Part shown: positions 1-11,769 of the stretch, in pieces
Layout: every line of letters starts with the position of its first letter
How positions within the stretch are numbered: the stretch's first letter is position 1
Assembly (NCBI GenBank): GCA_951217055.1
Contig: OX578286.1
Location: forward strand, 28,030,720 to 28,094,719
Length of the DNA: 64,000 bases
Direction of reading: 5' to 3'
DNA from: Gerris lacustris
Taxonomy: Eukaryota; Arthropoda; Insecta; Hemiptera; Gerridae
Notes under the pieces: model-generated
What the model was told of the DNA's origin: nothing
Databases searched by the model: none
Seen by the model: the letters and a program-made list of their open reading frames with translations, nothing else
Position numbers and translations under genes: made by a program

Positions 1-1152
1 AATTTTTGTAACAAATCAACGAAAAATCCTTGTTATTCATAGTCTAAAACTAAACAAAAAAATCACAGGGAAGTACTAGTACTTTTAGGATTTTGTAGAT
101 TATTGAGCTATTAGGAACGTCATAAAATACCCTTAAAAAGGGTATAAAATACCCTTTTTTTTATTTTCCCATCTTTCTATACATGAAAATAAATAAATTT
201 AGACAGAAGGCACCAAAATTCAAACAAAAAATCGGTCCGAGACAACTCGGACAGTCCGAGACCGGACTGGAGGATAGTGCCCCCAAATTTGGAGCTAAAC
301 TTAATTTTGCCAGGGTATGATTTTTGTGAACATGTAAACCAAATTTCGTCATTCGACATCACAGGGGTGATGATCTTTGAAGATGCTTCTAGTACTAGGA
401 GCGACACGTCAGGACGAACAGAGATGTGGTTGACACTGGAAGACCAAGAACTTAATTATTATTTTGACCATGAAAGCCAACGAAATTTAACTTAGCTGTC
501 ATCTTTTTTAAATTCATTGGCTCATCATTAACCGAAAAAGATATAAACTTACTTTTAGTTTCTTTCAAATTTACTAAAACTAAAGTTATATCCGTAACTT
601 AAACAAGCAAAAAAAAAAAAAAAACTTTCATCAAAAAACTAGTAAGCGGAAAAGTTTTCTGCCGTTTCTCAAACATTTGCAAAATTACTAGAACAAAGTT
701 ATTTCGCAGCAATTTAAAACAGAACCTTGAAGAAAAAGTTAAAACACATAGTTAGGATTCAAACTTTAATCCTGCTTTACAAAAAAAATAAAGAAATTAT
801 TTTTTTTCTAGCGGTTAATATTAACTTTGAAAAGTCGGTTTTTTTTAAACAGCAAAAAACCGAAATTACCATGACGTTGCAACCTTTTTCATATCTAAAG
901 TTAATAAAACTTTATCAACAACTAACTTCACGAAGTAAAACAAAAAACTAAAAGAAGAAGATTATGATTATGATGATCTTTTAAAATTATCAGATAAAAT
1001 ACAAAATTAAAAAAGTAAAAGTGTATGTTTAGAGAATAGTATAATGTTTTGTTGGAAGAGGAATTAATAATATAAAAGTTTAAATAAAATTAAAACAATT
1101 TCAATTCAACAGAGGAATAAATATAAATTAGGGTTATAATAAACTTTTATAA

Positions 1153-1186
<34 letters not shown>

Positions 1187-1324
1187 GGTCCGAGACAACT
1201 CAGACAAACTTTCTCATATACGAGTTCATAATTACTTAGCCCAGTGTTTTCCATTTATTAGTTTTCGTATGTACATTTAATTATTATTGTACATTTCATC
1301 AAAATGTAACATACAAATAAATTC
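1..1324. repeat. AT-rich flank with a family A fragment
   Basis: No gene is visible. Positions 279-345 match dispersed family A: the motif CCCCCAAATTTGGAGCTAAA is followed by a TATGATTTTT..GAACATGTA segment, as at 53758-53825 and inverted at 21540-21640. The string TCGGTCCGAGACAACTC occurs twice (229-245 and about 1186-1202), the second after an A-run at about 1154-1184. The rest is low-complexity AT-rich DNA; the short open frames here have no recognisable content. Confidence 0.6.
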
Positions 1325-1400
1325 TCTTGGGCGGGGAATCGAACCCGGCCTCTGTCCGCCTTTTGAGCTATTTTCTCAGGAACTAGATTTTTCCCGGGAA
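1325..1400 (-). other. tRNA-like B-box fragment
   Basis: On the minus strand, GGTTCGATTCC (1335-1345) is a good Pol III B-box / T-loop sequence, flanked by a near-complete T stem (CCGGG / CCCCG, four of five pairs) and an acceptor-like tail. A TAGCTCAAAAGG string upstream resembles an A box but lies too close, and no D arm or anticodon arm can be drawn. It is probably the remnant of a tRNA or tRNA-derived SINE, not a functional tRNA gene. Confidence 0.35.
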
Positions 1401-1534
1401 AACGACTTATATAATTAGATTCGTAGAACCGAGCCGACCCGAGGGAGTTGTATTAATCATTTTTTGGCCGCCGAAAACGTATTGTAAACGGTTGTACGCG
1501 GACTGGTAGATAATCGGCCGATCGGCGCCGGTCT

Positions 1535-2343
1535 CGCGCGTGTGATACGCACTCACTCGGCTCTGCCTCGCTTGGTCTTGCGCGCAGTGTGCAGTGTGAA
1601 TACACACTCACTCGGCTCGGCCTCCCTCTGTCTCGCACGCAGTGTGAATACACTCTTACTCGGCTCGGCCTCGCTCGGTCTTGCGCGCAGTGTGAATACG
1701 CACTCACTCGGCTCTGCCACCATTGGTCTTGCGCGCAGTGTGAATACGCACTCTCTCGGCTCAGCCTCGCTCTGTCTGGTGCGCAGTGGCGCAGTGTGAA
1801 TATACACTCACTCGGCTCGGCCTCGCTCTGTCTTGTGCGCAGTGTGCAGTGTGAATACACACTCACTCGGCTCGGCCTCCCTCTGTCTCGCACGCAGTGT
1901 GAATACACTCTTACTCGGCTCAGCCTCGCTCGGTCTTGCGCGCAGTGTGAATACGCACTCACTCGGCTCTGCCTCGCTTGGTCTTGCGCGCAATGTGAAT
2001 ACGCACTCTCTCGGCTCAGCCTCGCTCTGTCTTGTGCGCAGTGTGCAGTGTGCATACACACTCACTCGGCTCGGCCTCCCTCTGTCTCGCACGCAGTGTG
2101 AATACACTCTTACTCGGCTCAGCCTCGCTCTGTCTTGCGCGCAGTGTGAATACACACTCACTCGGCTCGTCCTCCCTCTGTCTCGCACGCAGTGTGAATA
2201 CACTCTTACTCGGCTCAGCCTCGCTCTGTCTTGCGCGCAGTGTGAATACACACTCACTCGGCTCGGCCTCCCTCAATCTAGCACGCAGTGTGAATACACT
2301 CTTACTCGGCTCAGCATCACTCGGTCGCGCGCGCAGTGTGAAA
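1535..2343. repeat. GC-rich 48-bp minisatellite
   Basis: About 16-17 imperfect copies of a 48-bp unit built around GCAGTGTGAATACAC, CTCACTCGGCTC and CCTC(G/C)CTCTGTCT. GC content is far above the surroundings. Because 48 is a multiple of three and the unit lacks stops, several frames on both strands stay open (the longest about 200 codons), giving 16-residue peptide repeats such as SVNTHSLGSASL. The equal openness of both strands argues for a satellite rather than a gene. Confidence 0.9.
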
Positions 2344-3076
2344 GCCGCCTAATATGCACCCTTATTCTAGAAGACGTTCGTGTAAACGTAAGCTTCAATA
2401 ATGTAGAATTGGAATTTTAGGACGGGAAAATAATTCTAACTTCATCTATTTTATGCGACATACAACTTTATAAATATTTGTTTTTTTAGTAAAACCAACA
2501 CCGACACCCCTATTAAGTGATAGATGATCGCTAAATTTATTAAAGCGGACCTAAACGTTTAAAATAGAGAAAACAACGTTTTTGCCGATATGTTAAGGTC
2601 TAACGTAACGATTTTAATAAAAAATTATATATGTCGTCTAGAGTACAACTGAAACATGCATGTAAAATTTTAACCTGATACAACTAGAAGTTTTTGTGTA
2701 GTGATGTGATATATTTTATAATATTTTAAATAGTGAAGGCCGAGGCGTGAGGGGAACAGTCCTTTTCCCTCACTACAACCATCCTCTTTAACTATAAACT
2801 CATCATGATTAACATTTTTTCTCAATATTCAATACATATTTATTGCAAGACGCTCGCTTCAATAATAAAAAAACTGCTTTTCTTTTAATTTTATCATAAC
2901 TTAAGTACAAATAGTTTGTCCAGTTTTAACTTTGTCTCGTTTCTAACTCCGCCATGTATGAGCAGTTATAGCATCGTATACTTAGCAGTGTAATTTTATC
3001 ATTTAGGTATACATATTATTTAATGAAAAGCGTAAGGAACTTCATTCCTACCGGGTATCCCGCGTCACCACACGTT
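2344..3076 (+). mobile_element. Dispersed family G, 5'-truncated copy
   Basis: This shares a long ordered series of segments with 42629-43460 and 46748-48160: GGAATTTTAGGACGGGAAAA, a TTTAGTAAAACCAACACCGA stretch, TTAAAGCGGACC, and a terminal AAGGAACTTCATTCC-(T)ACCGGGT-TCCCGCG..CACCACACG. The 5' part (GGAACGAAGTTCC, present in other copies) is missing. No coding capacity remains. The class is uncertain; short inverted ends (GGAACGAAGTTCCTTACG against CGTAAGGAACTTCGTTCC) suggest a non-autonomous DNA element. Confidence 0.65.
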
Positions 3077-3640
3077 TTTTTTTTGGTTATATGTTTTAAT
3101 AAAGTTGTAAAAGGATTTCTTTACCTCTATGAGATATATAATGATATAAATGTAATGATATATTTAATATTACTGATTTTAAACTCTTATACCTAACGTT
3201 TTAATTAAAAAAAGAAGTTTTAATAGTGCAATTTAGCTAAATGAAAATAATTATAAAATATTTAAATTCCTTTATTCGTCTTTATACTGATTTAATTATA
3301 AAGATTATATTAACCAGGTTTAATTGGAACATTGTCTTAGAAGAAGTGAGAATTAATACTTCTTTTCCTTATTTTCTTCTTTTTTTTAATTGAAGATTGT
3401 TTCTTTCCTTTCATTTCTTCCTTATTTTATCTTCTTAATTTAAGTCTTAAGTAAGACTTGTTATAAGAAAAAAAAAAAAAAAAAAAAAAACAAGATACAA
3501 ATAAACTCATTCTAATCCCGTCACGATTACAGCGCAGCGCGTGGCTAAAATTGGAAATGTGCATATTTTACTTGTTAGCTTCATCATAAGTAGTTATCAC
3601 GTAAATTAGTTCATTTTTAGACTTGTTATCATATTGTTTG
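3077..3640. other. AT-rich stretch without genes
   Basis: AT-rich sequence with a pyrimidine-rich patch (about 3360-3450) and an A-run (about 3469-3490). Nothing coding or structured is recognised. Confidence 0.5.
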
Positions 3641-3944
3641 TTAATTAGTCAGACTGATTACGATTACACATTACTTTTAGTGTTAATTAGCTAGCTAACG
3701 TGTTTATTAGTATAATTGTAAGCTTGTTTAGTAGTTACTTTGTTAGCTCGTTAACTTGTTTAATAGCTTACTTGTTAGCTTGTTTAATAGTTACTTTTAT
3801 AGCTCATAAACTTGTTTATTAGTTTACTTGTTAGCCTGTTTAATGGTTACTTTTATAGCTCATTAACTTGTGTATTAGTTTACTTGTTAGTCTGTTTAAT
3901 GGTTACATTGTTAGCTTATTAGCTTGTTTATTGTTATTATTATT

Positions 3945-4680
3945 ATTATTTTTTTTTTTTTTTTTAAATAATAAATTCCTTTATTGATCATAAATTACAA
4001 TCTTTTGTATTCTTTACATTTTGGAATAATAACTTCCACTAGAGGGTGGATGCCCTGTGCTGTGGAAGTCAGTCTGTTCAGCACATTTAAATTATCTATA
4101 ATTATTGATATATGAATGGAGGTAGTAAGATGTCTAATTAAATAAAGATTTTATTAGATGGTGCAGTAATGAGTTGTTGTGCGTAGAAAGATTAAATATT
4201 CTAAAAGATTAGTTTGATTAGAAATGTTATTTTCAGTTGTTTACATTATTAGTCTATTGGTCGTTGTACTTAGTGAGTAAATATTGTTTTGTTAGTTGTT
4301 TAAAACAAGGTCTATGAATATTTTGTCGTATGTTATTAGGTAGTTGATTGTATAGTCCCGTCACTATATAGTACCATTGTCTCTGTCCTGTAGTAGTTTT
4401 CATGTAAGGTGGTTGGAAGGTTGGCTGATGTGTCGTTCTGGTTTTGTAGTTATGTTCTGTTTTGTCGAGTGTGAATTTGCCAGTGTGTATTCGGTTCAGA
4501 GCTGTCAGTTCGAAAATTTCTTTCACTTTCAAAATTTCCAGTGACTTAAATATCGGAGAAGATGGCGTACCTCGTGGTTTTTTAAGTATAATTTTTATTA
4601 TTTGTTTTTGGGCTATTGTCAGTTGTTTTAAACTTGTCTCTGCGGCAGAGCCATAAGCCACAATACCGTACTGTATTTTA
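3945..4680 (-). mobile_element. LINE 3' fragment with poly(A), 5'-truncated
   Basis: Read on the minus strand: an open frame ending at 4254, about 290 bp of 3' sequence, an AATAAAGG-containing end and an A-run (T-run at about 3951-3966 on the plus strand). The insert breaks the GTTAGCTTGTTTA array, and array units abut both ends, so this is a retrotransposed, 5'-truncated copy. A clear target duplication could not be defined because the target is itself repetitive. Confidence 0.75.
4254..4678 (-). pseudogene. C-terminal fragment of a LINE reverse transcriptase
   Basis: The open frame enters from the truncation point (residues KIQYGIVAYGSAAET) and runs about 140 codons to a TAG at 4254-4256. 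The pattern YG..A.GSA...L..L...QK..I..I, followed by a conserved P-F..L.IL.V..I.EL segment and a W--N-LP---R segment, is the C-terminal thumb/tail region typical of Jockey/CR1-like non-LTR reverse transcriptases. The catalytic palm motif is absent because of the 5' truncation, so the fragment cannot be active. The first in-frame ATG (4661) is not the native start. There are no stops inside the remnant, so the insertion is not very old. Confidence 0.75.
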
Positions 4681-6013
4681 CTTGTTAGCTTTTAATAGTT
4701 TCTTTTATAGCTCATAAACTTGTTTATTAGTTTACTTGTTAGCCTGTTTAATGGTTACTTTTATAGCTCATAAACTTGTTTATTAGTTTACTTGTTAGCC
4801 TGTTTAATGGTTACTTTTATAGCTCATAAACTTGTTTATTATTTTACTTGTTAGCTTGTGTGACAGTTACTTTGTTAGCTCACTAAGGTATTAATTATTT
4901 TACTTGTTAGCTTATTCTGTAGTTACGTTTTAGCTATTAGTTTACTTGTTAGCTTATTTACTAGCTACTTTGTTAAGTCGTTTACTTGTTTAGTATTTGC
5001 TTTGATAGCTCGTTAACTTTTTTATTTGTTTAGTTGTTAGCTTGTTTAGTAGTTACTTTGTTAGCTCTTTTACTTGTTAGCTTGTTTCTTGTAAATTGTT
5101 TTATAGTTAGCTTTTTTCATCTGTTTACTAATTATATAGTGTTTGTTAATTTATTAGTTTACTCGTTAGCTCGTTAACTTTTATCTTGTTTATTACTTTA
5201 TTCGTTAAGTGTTTTATATGTTATCTTGATTACAGGCTATTTTGTTGTATTGTTTGATTGTTCACTTGTTGTCTTGTTTATTAGTTTACTCATTAGCTTG
5301 ATAACTTGTTACTTTGTAAGCTTAATAACCTTATTTTTCGTTTACTCATTACCTTGTTTACATGCTATTTTGTTTTATCGATATTTAAATAACTTGTTAT
5401 ATTGTTTATTAGTTGACTCGTTAGGTTTTTTACTTGTTAATTAGTTTACTTGTTAGCTTGTTTCTTGGTAGCTTTTTTCATCTGTTTACAAATTATTTAG
5501 TGTTAGCTAATTTATTAGTTTACTCGTTAGCTTGTTAACTTTTATCCATTTTATTTGTTTGCTGTTTATTTTGTTAGCTTAATAACAGGTTATTTTGTTT
5601 CATTGTTAGATTATTTACTTGTTAGATTTTTTTTACTTTACTCATTAGCTTGTTAATTTCTTTTTAGTTTACTCATTAGTTTGTTAACTTGTTATTTTGC
5701 TTTATCGATAGCAAATCAACTTGTTATATTGTATATTAGTTAATTCGTTTTTGTTTGTTGTTTTTTTTTAGTTGTTCATTCGTTTACTAGTTACCTTGTT
5801 TCTTGTAGCTTATTATTTTGTTTGCTATTTTCATATATTTACAAATTATTTAGTGTTTGCTGATTAATTAGTTCACTCGTTTGCTTGTTAACTTTAATCT
5901 TGTTTATTAGTTTATTTGTTTGCTTGATTAAAAGTTATTTTGTTTTTTTGTTAGCTTGTTTATTACTTTACTTGTTTTCGTTTGATAACTAGTTTAATAG
6001 TTTACTTGGCAGC

Positions 6014-6020
<7 letters not shown>

Positions 6021-6044
<24 letters not shown>

Positions 6045-6557
6045 TATTTTTTTTTTTTTTAACTACTTATTGAGATCATCATTATAACCATAAAACACTT
6101 ACTATCAATAATAAATATTATCACGTATAAATTTTCATTTTCAAAAGAGAAAATAAATCATCATTTTATCTTTTCCAACTTATCTTGACTCTTTTCTCAT
6201 GCTCATTTATTTCAAAGAAAGAAAAACATTCAGGCAAAAAGTTTGCCATCGTTATAGTAAATTTTCTTTTAATCTTGAAAAGCGAGAAAATTAACCAACA
6301 AAAAAAAAAAAAAACAAACAATAGACATCATTTTAAATAATGATGAAGAAGTGGAAGGCAAAGAGGCATAATGTATGACTCGCAGTAACTTTTCCTTTTA
6401 AAACCCTATTTTATCCTTTCTACATCTTTTCCATTCGGTAATTGTTTGGTATATTTTCAAAATTAAAAGTAGAACTCTAAAACTTTTGTATGTTCATCAA
6501 CTTTGCAGCCGAAAATATTTATTTATTAAAGTTTATGAAATAATAATCACAATTTTG

Positions 6558-6617
<60 letters not shown>

Positions 6618-6835
6618 ACTATTGAACTGGCAATAATATTTTCTCTACTTAACTTAACTAATTACGTTTATTAAATATTCTTCATAATTAATTCCATATA
6701 AATCATATGTTGGTTTATTTAGTAATTAATATTATATAATTAGATAGTTCGTTGTTATAACAAACGAAAGAAACTTGTTAAACAAAATAAACAAACGAAA
6801 AATAATAGGAAACAAACAAAAATTTGACTTACTAG
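6021..6835. repeat. AT-rich stretch with homopolymers and family I fragment
   Basis: T-runs at about 6018-6060, an A-run at about 6300-6314 and a very long A-run at about 6558-6616. The segment around 6170-6450 resembles 10850-11150 (shared TTATAGTAA-TTTTCTTTTAATCT-GAAAAGC and GCAGTAACTTTTC / GCAGCAACTTTTC), marking a decayed dispersed repeat (family I). No gene is seen. Confidence 0.55.
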
Positions 6836-7790
6836 AGTAGCAACTCTAACATAACTTTCTCCATGAAGATGACCTTCCTCAAGATGGCAAAACTTTCTGA
6901 AATTCTAAATAACTAAAAACAAATAAGATATAATAAGAAACAAGTTGAATGGCCAGAGTGAGACAACTAACTCAACCTTCTTCATGCAAATAACCTTCCT
7001 AAAGATGTTAATACCTTCTAAATAACTAAAAGAGTAAGTCATATCAAGAAACAAGCTGACTGACTAGAGTGAGACAACTATCTTAACCTTCTTCATTAAG
7101 ATAACCTTCCTAAAGATGTCAATACTTTCTAAAATTCTAAATAAATAAAAAAAATAAGATATAATAAGAAACAAGTTGAATGGCCAGAGTGAGACAACTA
7201 ACTTAACCTTCTCCATGAAGATAACCTTCCTAAAGATGTCAATACCTTCTAAATAACTAAATGAATAAGACATAACAAGAAACAAGTTGACTGACTAGAG
7301 TGAGACAACTAACTTAACCTTCTCCATGAAGATAACCTTCCTAAAGATGTTAATACCTTCTAAATAACTAAAAGAATAAGATATAACAAGAAACAAGTTG
7401 ACTGACTAGAGTGAGACAACTAACTTAACCTTCTCCATGAAGGTAACCTTCCTAAAGATGTTAATACCTTTTAAATAACTAAAAGAATAAGTCATATCAA
7501 GAAACAAGCGGACTGACTAGAGTGAGGCAACTAACTTAACCTTCTCCATGAAGATAACCTTCCTAAACATGTCAATACCTTCAAAATAACTAAACGACTA
7601 AGACATAACAAGAAACAAGTTTATTAGAGAAAGACAACTAACTTAATTTTCTACATTAACATAACCTTCTTAAAGATATCAATACCTTTTAAATAACTAA
7701 AAATATAAGACATGACAAGAAATAAGTTGACTATGTTGAGTGAGAAAACTAACCTAACCTTTTCTATAACTATAACCTTCCTAAGGTTGT
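6836..7790 (-). repeat. 111-bp satellite, minus-oriented array
   Basis: About 8-9 imperfect copies of a unit containing GACTAGAGTGAGACAACTAA, CTTAACCTTCTCCATGAAGA, TAACCTTCCTAAAGATGT and ATACCTTCTAAATAACTAAA. It is the reverse complement of the larger array at 29330-31740. Copies at the left edge (6836-6960) and the right edge (7600-7790) are more diverged, as expected at array borders. Confidence 0.9.
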
Positions 7791-7865
7791 AATAATCAAG
7801 CGTGTAACATCTACATTCTTTTCTATACGTCTCAGTACAGTTCTTTGGTTAAATATATAAGTTTG

Positions 7866-8160
7866 ATGGTTCATACTATTGCAGAAACGAAATCAAGCAG
7901 AAAGACGTTAAGCAGAAGTAGTCAGTTACAATTTGTAGACGTTTATACTATTGCAGAAACGAAATCAAGCAGAAAGACGTTAAGCAGAAGTAGTCAGTTA
8001 CAATTTGTAGACGTTTATACTATTGCAGAAACGAAATCAAGCAGAAAGACGTTAAGCAGAAGTAGTCAGTTACAATTTGTAGACGTTTATACTATTGCAG
8101 AAACGAAATCAAGCAGAAAGACGTTAAGCAGAAGTAGTCAGTTACAAGTTATAGACGTTT
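7866..8160 (+). repeat. 72-bp in-frame minisatellite
   Basis: Four almost identical 72-bp copies beginning ACTATTGCAGAAACGAAATC and ending CAGTTACAATTTGTAGACGT; the last copy diverges (CAAGTTATAGACG). The 72-bp length keeps one frame open for 105 codons (7845-8162), a 24-residue repeat containing TIAETKSSRKTLSRSSQLQ. No signal peptide, known domain or splice sites support a gene, so it is annotated as a minisatellite with incidental coding potential. Confidence 0.85.
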
Positions 8161-8162
8161 AA

Positions 8163-8940
8163 GCAGTAATTGAAAGTAAGAGTAGTTCACTAAGCAACAA
8201 ATTTTTTCTGCAACAAGAATATATATATTATTTTAAGTAAGTACATCCTTTTTGCTGAAGTACATAATATTTTGATTAAATAAATAAATAAATAATCTTA
8301 CAAATAACCAACATATTTTAACTGCAAATAAAAAAAGCTTGCACTCTAGTACCTTTTTGATCCTAATACCAAAATTACCACAGGTAAGATTAAAACCCTC
8401 CGTATTTGATAACTCCTTTCAATTTCAGGTAAAATATCAATCATAGGTAATATTGATTGTTATGATATTCTAAATGAAACAGCAAATACAGCTGTGATAT
8501 ATGAGCCTAATCAAAAAAGTTAGTAAATGATCAGAGTTCGATTTAAAGGAATGTTTAGTTGCCAAATTAATCTCCACTGATTTTAATCTGTTAGTTATTT
8601 ATTTCTTATAAAAAAAAAAAAAAACTGGCTCAGTTCCAACAGAGTTCTTTTTCTGAAACACTGTTTCCAATTTACCCTTATCAACTGTAAAACGGTTTAT
8701 CAAAGTTTTAACATTGTAAGCTAAAAACAAAGTTTAAATGACTTTCAATAAGAAATATTGTAATGAATTAATATAGTATTGTAAACTATCTTTGCAAATA
8801 AATTGTTTATTGTAATTTAAAGTTTTCTACTTAATTAAATATATTATAATGTATAATGTATAATCTATAAATGGCTACATTTATACACAGAAATTTTGGA
8901 GGTATAGTTTAAAATAAATTATTTTTAATTTAGTTTTATA
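8163..8940. other. AT-rich stretch without genes
   Basis: AT-rich sequence with a short TAAA/AAAT run near 8278-8295 and an A-run near 8610-8624. No open frame, RNA gene or element boundary is recognised. Confidence 0.5.
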
Positions 8941-8944
8941 AGGG

Positions 8945-10060
8945 AAGGGCAAGGGAGAGAGTTTAAAATGGGACACTTATACAAAGGATGGCTGAATCCA
9001 AGAGCCCACAGGGATTATAATGAAAGAAGCAGAATATCAGTTAAAGCTCAAGAGGAAATACAAGGATAGAAATCCCATCAAGGGCCAGAATGTAATTAGA
9101 GGAAATAAAATTTGATCAGGAGACTCTAGTGGCATACACCGATGGCTCTAAGATTGGTTAAAGGTACGTCAGGGGAGAAACTGTACCTAGAATGGTCTGG
9201 TATCCAAGAGAGCTTCCCACTAGGTACACTAATCACAGTATTTCAGGTAGAAATCTGCTCCATGCTAGAGGTGGCAAGAAGTGTTGCATGCAATATCCAA
9301 TAAGGATGCAATATGCTCAGAAAGCAAAGCAGCACTTCAAGCACTTTGCACTCAAAGTGAAGACATCACTAGTTGAGGAGGGTCAAAAGGCATTAGAACT
9401 GCTTGCAGAGAGGAAAGAGGTTACACTGCTTCAGGTCTCAGGACACATAGGGATCCCTGGGAATGAGGTAGCAGAATAAGAACGAAGATATGAGCTCCAG
9501 TGCCATTCTGTGGACCGGAAACCACAATTATTGGTCAAGAGGAGGGAGGTCAGCCATCAAGATGTCGATCTGGGAAGAGAGCATCGATAGTAATGGAGAA
9601 CTGCAGGCAGTCGAAAATGCTACTGCCAGAGCTAGTGAAAAGGAAAACCAGATGGCTTATAGAACTTCGTCGACCAAACCCTAGAAACATGGTTGCAGTA
9701 TTAACTGGACATGGACATTATAAGAAGACATCTGGCATTATTAAAAATTGAAGAGAACTCTACCTGTTCAGAGTGCGCCGAAGAAATGGAGACGGCTTAC
9801 CACTTTATGGGAGTATGTGGAGGTTAAGGGAGACTTCGCTTTCTCGCATTAGGAGTGGGGGAAGAAAAGATTGTCACACTAAAGTGGCAAGAAATCCTCC
9901 CTTTAAAACTCAAACAAGAAAAGTTCAGGGTAAGACTATGGCAGTTTGATGGGTGTGAGTTCAGGTGTTAGCAAAAAGGACCCGAATGTGGTCTAGCTGC
10001 TAGGCTTGCCCTCCCCGTCCCCGTACTACTACTTACTTACAACAACTACAACTACGAGTT
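8945..10060 (+). pseudogene. Decayed LINE RNase H region and C-terminal tail
   Basis: Translation pieces in shifting frames recover an RNase H domain: AYTDGSKIG near 9138-9163 (first catalytic Asp), and SGHIGIPGNEVAE at 9438-9476, the C-terminal H-GI-GNE-AD motif of LINE RNase H, where a stop replaces the residues that normally follow. Further on, a Cys-containing tail (SECAEEMETAYHFMGVC, about 9768-9820) matches the C-terminal zinc-knuckle-like region of R1/I/Jockey-type elements. At least three frameshifts and several stops (for example right after YTDGSKIG) show long decay. The last part (GCCCTCCCCGTCCCCGTACTACTACTT, 10005-10031, shown in pieces) is probably 3' UTR. Clade assignment is tentative. 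Confidence 0.75.
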
Positions 10061-10156
10061 TTATTAATTCCAGCTATGTGAGGTTAGAATTGAGTACAAG
10101 ATTTACTGAGAATATATAAAGAATGCACTTTAAAAGAGAAAATAATTTATTTTTAA

Positions 10157-10213
10157 AGCTTATCACAGCATATGCTTATCACAGCATATGCTTATCACAG
10201 CATATGCTTATCA
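10157..10213. repeat. 16-bp tandem repeat
   Basis: Three and a half perfect copies of CTTATCACAGCATATG. Confidence 0.95.
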
Positions 10214-10328
10214 TTAAAAATAATAGAGTAAGGCACTCACAAAACTCTAACGAAGGCTTGGATTAATTCTTTTATTCAAAACTAAGACTTCCTTCTCTAA
10301 AACATCAAATAATGTAAACGCTTGGAAA

Positions 10329-10665
10329 ATAGAATTATAAAATAGTCTGTCAATTAGTGTAGCGCAAAGCTTCCTCGCTTCAATTTTGTATACTTTAATG
10401 ATTATATGCATTTACAACCTATTAATGCTAAATTTATTTATTTTCCACCCCGTTTTTTAAATCTATCAAAAATGTTTTGATTTTTTACCTGAATTAAAGT
10501 ATCAATTAAGCAAACTTTAAAGAGCGCAGACGGTTGAAAAGTGATGTGGTGCTATCTGCGGGCTACTTTCGACAAACAATCTAAATTTCATAAAAAACAG
10601 ATGAGTACTTTTGAAGATGTAGGCGTAAATAAATGTATGTTTGTGCGTATTGAGAAAAAAATTAT
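10329..10665 (+). mobile_element. Dispersed family B copy
   Basis: Begins GTCTGTCAATTAGTGTAGCG. It continues through the shared blocks GAATTAAAGTATCAATTAAG, a GCGCAGACGGTTGAAA-type block, CTACTTTCGACAAAC and CATAAAAA-CAGATGAGTACTT, and ends before the conserved 3' hairpin. No coding capacity is visible. Family B is the most frequent dispersed repeat in the window, with about ten copies or fragments in both orientations. Confidence 0.75.
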
Positions 10666-11261
10666 AGACTACAGTGTCTAAAAGTTTAACTATCTATAAA
10701 TATATTTTAAACATAAAATTAAAATCTATTTAGTGCAAATGAAGTTTTAAGAAAACGATGAACAAAAAAAGAGAACAAAATGTAGTTTTAAAATTTAAAA
10801 TTTTCAATTTCCGAGGAAAAATGTATTGTTAAATTTTTTCAATTTTCTTATTTCCTTCCCATTTTTACTTATTTTGAACCAATTTTTGTTTCTTTCGGAT
10901 GAAAAACTTTGGGAGAAACTCGAGAAAAGTGAGAAGTCTTCTGTCATTATAGTAATTTTCTTTTAATCTAGAAAAGCTGAGAAACTAAGAGACATAACAA
11001 AAACATAATAAAAATTTGAAACAAATAAAAGAAAATGTAGAAGTAGCAGAGAAATAATGAGAAACTTGCAGCAACTTTTCTGCTCTACTTTGAAGTACTT
11101 ACTTTATTTTTCTTGCCCTCATTTAATCTTTATAATTTTCAAATATTTGAGAAAATTGAAAGTAGAATAAAAATTCATTTTTATACATTTTAAAAGAATT
11201 TATGAACTTTATAATTTATATTTTTTAAATGACTTTTAATCTCGTTAGGCAAAAATACAAA
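10666..11261. other. AT-rich stretch with family I remnant
   Basis: No gene. Positions about 10850-11150 resemble 6170-6450 (see there). Confidence 0.45.
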
Positions 11262-11762
11262 AACAGTCTGCTTATTAGAGTGGCACATAGATTTCTCACG
11301 TCCTATTTCGTACACTTTAATAATTTTATGCTGTTACAACCTTATATCTTGAAATTTATCCCCCCCCCGTTTTTTTAAATCTGTCTATATTGTTTGATTT
11401 TGTACATTAATTAAATTATTAACTAAGCAAAATTTAAATAGCGCAAACGGTTGAAATTAATCTGTGGCTATCTAAAAGCTACTTTCGACCAACCATTCAA
11501 ATTTCATAAAAATTAGTAGAGTACTTCTGAAGCTATAGATGTGAATATATATGTTTGTGGGCATGTGAAAGAGAAAACAAATGGGCACATAAGGTTGAAA
11601 CTTATATGGGACCAACAATGAGCTAATTATGACCCACCAAATTTTAATACAGACATGGAACCAAAAATGTTCCCTGTGCGTTTGAAACAGATTTCTTGGA
11701 ATTTTGGAAATACGAGACCTAAACATTTTTGTTCTTCAGAACGATGACATAGCTTCCGTTAC
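11262..11762 (+). mobile_element. Dispersed family B copy, near full length
   Basis: Runs from AGTCTGCTTATTAGAGTGGC to the ATAGCTTCCGTTACC 3' block. It includes the CAGACATGGAACCAAAAATG segment and GTTCTTCAGAACGATGACA. A C-run near 11358-11367 lies in the same place as in other copies. It ends where the GTTTGATA array starts. Confidence 0.75.
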
Positions 11763-11769
11763 CGTGATG

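Larger units (their letters stand above)
3640..6020. repeat. Degenerate GTTAGCTTGTTTA-type tandem array
   Basis: A long array of loosely conserved units made of TTAGCTTGTTTA, ATAGTTACTTTGTTAGCTC, GTTAACTTGTTTATTAG and TTTACTTGTTAG. The spacing varies by deletion, and the array decays towards the right. It is split by a LINE tail inserted at about 3945-4680; array units resume on both sides. The small open frames inside are by-products of a T-rich repeat. Confidence 0.8.

Noticed and set aside
1453..2420. Long open frames (up to about 200 codons) on both strands as a repeat protein gene
   Set aside because: They follow automatically from a 48-bp unit without stops; both strands are equally open, and there is no start context, splice signal or domain.
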